DNA from: Gemmatimonadota bacterium | Lineage (GTDB): Bacteria > Gemmatimonadota > Gemmatimonadetes > Longimicrobiales > Gaopeijiaceae | Reading direction: 5' to 3' | DNA length: 50,426 nt | Assembly (NCBI GenBank): GCA_022822445.1 | Contig: JAJEBR010000063.1 | Coordinates: 1-50,426 of the forward strand | Shown here: one piece after another, positions 45,125 through 50,426 of the stretch | How the letters are laid out: the number at the start of each line of letters is the position of its first letter | Position numbering within the stretch: position 1 is the first letter of the stretch | Made by a program: the position numbers and the translations under genes | The notes under the pieces: model-generated | Databases searched by the model: none | Told to the model about the DNA's origin: nothing | The model's input: only the letters and a program-made list of their open reading frames with translations

Positions 45125-47797
45125 TCAGAAGTCGATCCAGAAGCTGGCCTTCGCCAGGAGCACGTTGCGCATCGGGTCGGAGAAGAGGTTCTGGAGGTCG
45201 CCGACGCCGTCGAAGGCGGGATCGGTGATCCGGTCCGAGCGGTCCTGGGCCCACACCAGGAAGAATGTCGAACCGGGAACGTACTCCCAGCGCAGCACGA
45301 CGTTGCTCCTGAAGGATCGCAGTCGGAAGTCGGGGTTGAAGAAGCGGATCGTCCGCGCGGGGCCTGCCCCGTCCGCGTCGACCGAGTAGAAGTTGCCGGT
45401 CTGCTCGATGGTGGACCGGCCGTCGCCGAAGCGCATGAAGCTGTAGGTGCGGGGTGCCTGCAGCGCCGCGAAGCCCTCGTAGTCGCCGGTGGAGACGAAC
45501 GGCTGCGCGTACACCTGCAGCGTCAGCTTCGGCGTGAGCGCCAGGTCCGTGCGGAGCGTGACGTTGATCGACGAACGCCGCAGCTCCGCGAAGAGGTAGC
45601 GGCGGCCGTAGGTGGCCTGGGCCGACGGGTCGGTGGACTGCGTCACGTAGAAGGCGGGGGTCATGCTGCGTGTGAAGCGGGGTCGCACGCTCCAGCTGAA
45701 CACTTCACCCCGGCCGGAGAGCGATGGGGCCAGGGTCGCCGACCATCCCCCCTCCACGTCGCCGCCGTAGCTGACCCACATCCCTCCCGACACCCGTTTC
45801 CGGCCGTCGCTGTTCACCGACAGGCTGCCGCCCCAGCTCGCGGGGTTGAGCATGGTCGGCCCGCCGCGGGTGGTGCGGTGGCTCATCGTCTCGAACTCGT
45901 AGCGGGCGTCGAGCCGCAGGTAGTGGAAGCCGGTCGTCTGCCCGGTCGCATTGAGGTTGAGCCCGCGGTTGTAGATCAGGTTGCCGAAGTTGCGCCGCTC
46001 CGACCCCGACAGCGTGATGCTTCCGGAGCGGAAGAGCCGCCCGGGACGCACCCAGCGCCGCGTTCCCCTGCCCGTCATCGCATAGGTGTCGGCGACGGTC
46101 TGGTAGCCGGCATCGTTCATGTCGAACCCGGGGGAGATCACGGTCCCCTCCATCCCGAAAAGCCATTCGCCCGCCACCTTGTTGAACGCGAGCTCGCCGG
46201 CGTAGCCCGCCATCTCGGTGAGCTCGGGATCCAGGCTGACGTAGTCCTGGTCGGGACGCTGGAAGTAGCGCACCGAGGAGTACTGCGCCCGCAGCATCGC
46301 CTCGGGGCTCCCGCTGATGTACGATCCGCCGGCCCAGCCCTGCAGCCGGTAGCTCCGGTTGGACAGGTGGTGCATGAAGTCGACGCCGCCGGCGTATGCC
46401 CGGTCGCGGAGCCGCTGGAATGCGTCGACGTCCAGATCGCGCTCCACGCCGGTCGCGATTGCGCCGAGGTAGCTGTCGCCGTTGCGCAGGTCTCGGCGCA
46501 CGCGCAGCGCGGTGATGTTGGAGAGCGGGTCGACCGGCACTTCCGTGAACGGGGAGTCTTCATTCTCCGCCACCCGCGCCGTCTCGCGCTGGGTGGTCGC
46601 GTTCACGAAGCCGAGCACCCATCCCCCCTCGGTCCGGCCCGAGACCTTGGCGGCGCCCAGGATGGTGGAGGCGGCGGGCTGGTCCACGAAGGTCCCCCGG
46701 CCGCGGGCGGAGAGGGCCGGGCGCTGTCCGATCCGCCGCGAGTAGAAGAAGCGCTGTCTCTCCAGCCCGCCGAATCCGAAGAGGCCCGATCCCTCCACGA
46801 AGAACGGGCGGCGCTCGTCCAGAAAGGTCTCGAAGGCCGTGAGGTTCACGACCTCCGGGTCGGCCTCCACCTGGCCGAAGTCGGGGTTGACGGTGGCGTC
46901 CAGCGACAGTCCGCTGGTGAGGCCGTACTTGAGGTCGACGCCTGCCGAGCCCCAGTATGCGGAGCCGTCGTCGAAGGGGCTGAGCGGATTGGCCCGCTGG
47001 TCGTAGGTGGCGCGGGTCACCGCGTAGGGGAGGAGCTCGACGCGGCCCGGGCGGCGCACGTCCTCCAGCCCGACGAGGTGCCCGAACTGCGACGCCCAGC
47101 CGCTCACGGTCGGCGGGTTCCAGTTCCACTCGGTGCCTTCGCCCGCATGCAGGATGTCGCGCCTGAAGTTGATCCCCCACACCTGCCGGTCGCCCTCCCG
47201 AAAGCGCAGCTGGGAGAAGGGGATGCGCATTTCGGCCACCCAGCCGAGCGAATCCACCTCGGTGGCCACCTCCCAGACCGGGTCCCAACCGGTGTCGCCC
47301 CCGCGGGGACTGTCGTTGGGAGCCGCGAGGTCGTTGCGTCCGCCGGCCGGGGTCACGCCGAAGACGAAGGCGGTGCGGTGGTCGTGGTAGGAGTCGATCT
47401 GGACCTGGAACTGGTCGTTCTGCTGCATGAAGGAGTCGCGCCTGCCGCGGCGTCGCGAAACGGTCGCGGGATCCGCGGCGTACATGCGCGCGCCGATGTA
47501 GAGGGCGTCGGTCGTGTAGGCGACCCGCACCTCGGTCCGTTCGGAGGCGGGGAGGCCGTCGCCGGGCCGGTCGCGGCGGAAGCCGGTGGCGGGCGTGGCC
47601 ATCTGCCAGACGGCGTCGTCGAGGCGCCCGTCGAGGACCGGGGCGGGGCTCGCGCGCACGGCGGTCACCACCTGGGGTACGCCGCCGCGGTGGGCCAGGC
47701 CGGAATCGGCGGCTGCGGTCGGTGGGGCGACCGCCGGGCCGTTGGAGGATGTGGGGGCCGCGGCCTGAAAGACAAGGAGTGCTGTTGCGAGCGTCAT
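45125..47797 (-). CDS. DUF5916 outer-membrane protein with CBM9-like N-terminal domain
   Basis: An 890-residue protein. After a short exported N-terminus, residues ~45-230 form a carbohydrate-binding family 9-like domain (PVLDGRLDDAVWQMA, LYIGARMYAADPA, WVAEMRIPFSQLRF). The rest is the DUF5916 beta-barrel with FGQVEADPEVVNLTAFETFL, RRPFFVEGS and RFFYSRRIG, and a terminal Phe after FWIDF as in outer-membrane barrels. Function is unknown; such proteins are abundant in Gemmatimonadota and Bacteroidota. ATG 47797 is only weakly served by GGGA; a 13-codon frame with a strong ribosome site lies 30 bases upstream. No TonB-linked partner is adjacent. Confidence 0.87.
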   Translation of the reverse strand: MTLATALLVFQAAAPTSSNGPAVAPPTAAADSGLAHRGGVPQVVTAVRASPAPVLDGRLDDAVWQMATPATGFRRDRPGDGLPASERTEVRVAYTTDALYIGARMYAADPATVSRRRGRRDSFMQQNDQFQVQIDSYHDHRTAFVFGVTPAGGRNDLAAPNDSPRGGDTGWDPVWEVATEVDSLGWVAEMRIPFSQLRFREGDRQVWGINFRRDILHAGEGTEWNWNPPTVSGWASQFGHLVGLEDVRRPGRVELLPYAVTRATYDQRANPLSPFDDGSAYWGSAGVDLKYGLTSGLSLDATVNPDFGQVEADPEVVNLTAFETFLDERRPFFVEGSGLFGFGGLERQRFFYSRRIGQRPALSARGRGTFVDQPAASTILGAAKVSGRTEGGWVLGFVNATTQRETARVAENEDSPFTEVPVDPLSNITALRVRRDLRNGDSYLGAIATGVERDLDVDAFQRLRDRAYAGGVDFMHHLSNRSYRLQGWAGGSYISGSPEAMLRAQYSSVRYFQRPDQDYVSLDPELTEMAGYAGELAFNKVAGEWLFGMEGTVISPGFDMNDAGYQTVADTYAMTGRGTRRWVRPGRLFRSGSITLSGSERRNFGNLIYNRGLNLNATGQTTGFHYLRLDARYEFETMSHRTTRGGPTMLNPASWGGSLSVNSDGRKRVSGGMWVSYGGDVEGGWSATLAPSLSGRGEVFSWSVRPRFTRSMTPAFYVTQSTDPSAQATYGRRYLFAELRRSSINVTLRTDLALTPKLTLQVYAQPFVSTGDYEGFAALQAPRTYSFMRFGDGRSTIEQTGNFYSVDADGAGPARTIRFFNPDFRLRSFRSNVVLRWEYVPGSTFFLVWAQDRSDRITDPAFDGVGDLQNLFSDPMRNVLLAKASFWIDF

Positions 47798-47827
47798 ACG
47801 AGAATCCCGTGGAAGAAGCCGAGGCGC

Positions 47828-47869
47828 TCAGGCATCTTGCGATGTCATGAGAAGGTTACAAGATGTCAT
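47828..47869 (-). CDS. Possible 13-residue leader peptide
   Basis: The frame MTSCNLLMTSQDA begins with ATG at 47869 and has the near-ideal ribosome site TAAGGAG about five bases upstream, better than that of the following DUF5916 gene. Two copies of GATGTCATG (47841-47849, 47862-47870; 21 bases apart) encode both its MTS triplets. It could couple or attenuate translation of the downstream gene. No conservation information is available. Confidence 0.35.
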   Translation of the reverse strand: MTSCNLLMTSQDA

Positions 47870-47922
47870 GTTCTCCTTACTTCTTCGCGCTCGGAGTGCC
47901 GATCTGCGTTCCATAGGTAAAG

Positions 47923-48897
47923 TCACGCTTCCGGTGCGGTTCGTTGAGGCGGCTTCCGGCGGATGGGGATCGTGATCACCAGCCATCCCACCAGCGCGAA
48001 GAGGTGGAAGGTGTAGAAGCGCCACCAGAAAGTCAGGGCGCCGAGCTGCTCGCGGGGCAGGTAGCCGCCGACCAGCTCCGCGAAACCGGCCTCGATGGCG
48101 CCTCCGCCGGCGGGAATGGGGATGAGCGGCGCTCCGTACAGCAGGAAAAACGGCCACCCGAGCAATTCCGCCAGGTTCTCCGACGCGAATTCGCTTCCGG
48201 CCAGGGCGGGGAGTGTGGCGAGACGAGCCGCGATGTGGCCCACGGTGGCCCCTGCAAGGAGCAGCAGGTGGACCGGGGATATGCGGCGCAGGGCCCCTGC
48301 GGCCTGGCGAAAGTCGGCGGCGACCGTGACCACGCGCTCCCACCGTGGGCCCGTCACCCCGAAGCGCTGTAGCAGCCGGGGTGCGGACGAGTCGCGGGTC
48401 GGGGCGAGGCGCACGGCCAGCCCGACGAGGGTCAGCGAGGCGACGGACCAGGTGAGCGTCGCGCCCATGGCGGTCATCGACACATCCAGCGAAAGCGCCA
48501 TCACCAGTGCGCAAACGGGCAGCAGGGCCGCTTCGGCCACCACTTCGCCGACGAGCAGCGCTCCGATGTGGCCGCCGCGAATCCGGTTCCGGGAGAGGAT
48601 CAGTGCCTTGGCCGGGTCCGAGCCGGATCGCGACGGGGTCACCGCCCCGCCGCCGTCGCCGGCGAGCTGGGCCATGGTGGCGACCGTGAGCGGCACCGCG
48701 GCACCCATCACCGTGCCGAGGATCACGAAGCGCACCGCGCGGAGGAGGACCTCCAGCACCATCGCCCCGAGTGCGGCCATGTGGTTCCCCGCCGGCAGCA
48801 CGAAAAGCGCTTCCGGCCCGCCGCTCCTGCGCAGGACCAGTACCGTGACGACCGCGACTCCCGTCAGACTGAGCGCGACGAAGAGGCGCCGGATCAA
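47923..48897 (-). CDS. Flippase-like membrane protein (YbhN/LPG synthase transmembrane family)
   Basis: A 324-residue integral membrane protein with about eight hydrophobic helices and no catalytic domain. The pattern RAVRFVILGTVMGAAVPL near the first helices, FFLLYGAPLIPIPAGGGAIEAGF and WWRFYTFHLFALVGWLV match the lysylphosphatidylglycerol-synthase-type transmembrane family (YbhN, AglD-like). Members are thought to translocate lipids or support membrane glycolipid synthesis. TTG 48897 starts inside the stop of the glycosyltransferase gene (TTGA), so the two are probably coupled; a role in moving the glycolipid made by that enzyme is an inference. Confidence 0.82.
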   Translation of the reverse strand: MIRRLFVALSLTGVAVVTVLVLRRSGGPEALFVLPAGNHMAALGAMVLEVLLRAVRFVILGTVMGAAVPLTVATMAQLAGDGGGAVTPSRSGSDPAKALILSRNRIRGGHIGALLVGEVVAEAALLPVCALVMALSLDVSMTAMGATLTWSVASLTLVGLAVRLAPTRDSSAPRLLQRFGVTGPRWERVVTVAADFRQAAGALRRISPVHLLLLAGATVGHIAARLATLPALAGSEFASENLAELLGWPFFLLYGAPLIPIPAGGGAIEAGFAELVGGYLPREQLGALTFWWRFYTFHLFALVGWLVITIPIRRKPPQRTAPEA

Positions 48898-50180
48898 GAC
48901 TCCCCGCTACCAGCCCGAGGATGGGACCCGCCGGATACCGCGGGGGGCGGGGCGCCGGGCTGGCCGGCCGTGACCAGCTGGCCGTACAGCGCGAGCAGGC
49001 GATCGAAGGTGAGGGACCAGTCCATCGTCCTCTCCGCGTGGGCGCGGGCGCGGGCTCTGGTTCCGGGATCGATGTGGCGCCGCATGGCTCTCATGCCGCG
49101 CGCCACGTCGGCGGGATCACCGTGACGGTACAGTTCGCCCGCCCCCGAGCCGTCGATCCGGTCGGGTCCGGCGCCGCGCGCGACGCACAGGACCGGCAGC
49201 CCGCAGGCCAGGGCTTCGCCGATCGACAGCCCGAAGGTCTCGCCGGGACCGGGCGCCACGTAGTAGTCGGCGGCGTTGTACATCCGCACGAGTTCTTCCC
49301 GGTCGGAGACGTACGGGAGCAGGGTGACGCGGCCGCCGTCCCGGGCCCTCCCGGCGATGCTGGTGCGGATGTTGCCGTCGCCCACGAGGAAGAGTTCGGG
49401 CTGCTCGTCGCGAGGCAGCAGGGCGTGCCCGTCGAGGAGCACGTCGAGGCGCTTTTCAGGGCAGAATCGCCCCACGAAGAGCGCTACCGGCGCGCCGTTG
49501 CGGGACAGACGCGGATGCCCGTTGGCGCCTTCCAGAGGCCGGAAGGTATCGAGATCGACCCCCAGCGGGACTTCGTGCACGTGCTTGACGCCTAGCGAGC
49601 GCAGCTCCCGGGCGACGCTGGCCGAAGCGCAAACGGTGGCGTCGAAGCGGTTGTAGATGGAACGGACTCCCCGCCGGGCGGTCATCCGCAGGACGACCCG
49701 CAGCGGACTCAGCACCGCGTGGTCGACGAAGGGTTCCGCGAAGGTCCGCACCAGGTCGGCGTGGTAGAAGCCGACCGTCGGCACGCGCCGTCCGCCGAGG
49801 GCGAGGCGTACCAGGATCGGGTCGACGAAGGGGCTGCCGACCTCGATCACCGAGGGCTCTACCGCCTCGAACACGTCGGCGAGCGCCCGCCAGTCGACGA
49901 GTTGGCGGTACGCGGGGGCGAACGGAAGAACCGGACTGCGGATGCGGGCGAGGGTGGCGCCTTCCCACTCGTCCATCCCCGTCGTCTCTCCGGGCACCAC
50001 GATCGTGTGGCGGACCCCCGCCCGGCTCAGCGCGCGCGCCTTCGCGGTCAGATAGGTACGGACCCCCCCGGAGGCGGACGTGGAGAAGAAGGAGGTTACG
50101 TCGACCACCGAGATATCGCCGGAAGGGGATGCGCTCCGCCTTCCGTTGGCTTGGGGGGCACTGGCAGCGACGTTTACCAT
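48894..50180 (-). CDS. Glycosyltransferase family 4 (GT-B fold)
   Basis: A 428-residue retaining glycosyltransferase. The N-terminal domain has SGGVRTYLTAKARAL and VPTVGFYHADLV. The C-terminal nucleotide-sugar domain shows VALFVGRFCPEKRLDVLLDG, LFLVGDGNIR and the E-x7-E region GPGETFGLSIGEALACGLPVL. Acceptor and donor are unknown; such enzymes add mannose or glucose to lipids such as diacylglycerol or phosphatidylinositol. ATG 50180 was chosen because it opens a normal N-terminus; the frame is open to 50369, but that part would cross repeats that look like the end of a mobile element. Coupled to the flippase-like gene downstream. Confidence 0.88.
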   Translation of the reverse strand: MVNVAASAPQANGRRSASPSGDISVVDVTSFFSTSASGGVRTYLTAKARALSRAGVRHTIVVPGETTGMDEWEGATLARIRSPVLPFAPAYRQLVDWRALADVFEAVEPSVIEVGSPFVDPILVRLALGGRRVPTVGFYHADLVRTFAEPFVDHAVLSPLRVVLRMTARRGVRSIYNRFDATVCASASVARELRSLGVKHVHEVPLGVDLDTFRPLEGANGHPRLSRNGAPVALFVGRFCPEKRLDVLLDGHALLPRDEQPELFLVGDGNIRTSIAGRARDGGRVTLLPYVSDREELVRMYNAADYYVAPGPGETFGLSIGEALACGLPVLCVARGAGPDRIDGSGAGELYRHGDPADVARGMRAMRRHIDPGTRARARAHAERTMDWSLTFDRLLALYGQLVTAGQPGAPPPAVSGGSHPRAGSGES

Positions 50181-50290
50181 CCAGACCGGGTCCTGGTGCG
50201 ATTCAAAATCCTGCAGCGGGGGCCGCGAGGCGCTTCTTGCGCGGCCAGCCAACATAAGTCCGGGGGACAGGGCTCGGCAACGGGTAGCGT

Positions 50291-50426
50291 TGTCCAATGA
50301 GAAATGATCATGAGCGGGAAGCCGGTTTCCAGCGGGAAATGAGCATGAGCGGGGGTGCGAGCAGATCATGGGAGCATGATCGTGACACTCTGCACCGAAC
50401 GGATCCGCACTCTCGACGACATCCGC
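50291..50426 (+). mobile_element. Possible end of an insertion sequence
   Basis: The last ~135 bases carry an 18-base repeat, GAAATGATCATGAGCGGG at 50301-50318 and a one-mismatch copy at 50336-50353. A perfect inverted repeat follows, GATCATG (50364-50370) and CATGATC (50375-50381), around GGAG. Multiple short repeats in front of a first gene are usual at the left end of IS21-type and similar elements. The boundary and family cannot be fixed because the element continues past the window. Confidence 0.5.
50376..50426 (+). CDS. Start of an unfinished gene, possibly a transposase
   Basis: Seventeen codons (MIVTLCTERIRTLDDIR) are visible before the window ends. GGGAG lies just before the ATG, in the loop of a perfect hairpin whose right arm holds the start codon, so initiation may be hindered. 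The wording RIRTLDDIR reminds me of the beginning of integrase-type transposases, and the repeats upstream support a mobile element. The fragment is too short for a firm call. Confidence 0.4.
   Translation, partial: MIVTLCTERIRTLDDIR

Noticed and set aside
45023-47920. 965-codon plus-strand frame opposite the DUF5916 gene
   Set aside because: It is a shadow of the real minus-strand gene, made possible by high GC; its sequence is low-complexity and has no homology that I can see.

Overview
High-GC bacterial chromosome segment. The gene content fits a Gram-negative member of the Gemmatimonadota. This is an inference from the combination of a SusC/SusD-type TonB-dependent pair, a DUF5916 outer-membrane protein with a CBM9-like N-terminus, a PorX-type response regulator with a PglZ domain, LpxL/MsbA-type lipid A genes, and frequent GTG and TTG starts. 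No rRNA, tRNA or CRISPR array was seen.

Layout. Positions 1-8000 hold exported or cytoplasmic hydrolases of peptides and acyl-amino acids (gamma-glutamyltransferase, a D-aminoacylase-like amidohydrolase, a DmpA-type P1 peptidase). With them are a DUF4143 ATPase, a CtaB-like prenyltransferase and an atypical short-chain dehydrogenase. Positions 8233-15791 look like an envelope operon: a TonB-like protein, a PorX-like regulator, an MsbA-like ABC exporter, an LpxL-like acyltransferase, a family-2 glycosyltransferase, a DUF3108 protein and an ICMT-like membrane methyltransferase, several joined by 4-base overlaps. Positions 15802-22842 carry small unknown proteins, a Tat-exported glycosylasparaginase, an isopropylmalate dehydrogenase homologue, and a thiolase and 3-hydroxyacyl-CoA dehydrogenase that would act together in acyl-CoA or hydroxybutyrate metabolism.

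Positions 22870-31330 are mainly information processing (rpsU, infA, ssb, recF, a DciA/DUF721 protein, gyrB). They are interrupted by an unrecognised two-gene module (23422-24915), an AT-richer gap, a possible ribbon-helix-helix protein and an enoyl-CoA hydratase. Positions 31591-36035 are a SusC/SusD pair. Positions 36118-43957 run as a tightly overlapping set: a deoxyhypusine-synthase-like enzyme, then AddB-like and AddA-like helicase-nuclease subunits for double-strand-break processing. The AddA stop codon lies inside a 21-base tandem repeat that multiplies a ribosome binding site and start codon.

The last part holds a small secreted protein, a remnant of an S9 peptidase gene, the DUF5916 barrel protein, a flippase-like membrane protein and a family-4 glycosyltransferase. 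The final ~130 bases carry short repeats and the start of an unfinished reading frame that resemble the end of an insertion sequence.

No single locus is clearly a complete undescribed system. The best leads are the unknown module at 23422-25551, the PorX-like regulator embedded in a lipid A operon, the bacterial deoxyhypusine-synthase homologue, and the 21-base repeats at 5439-5522 and 43938-44042.
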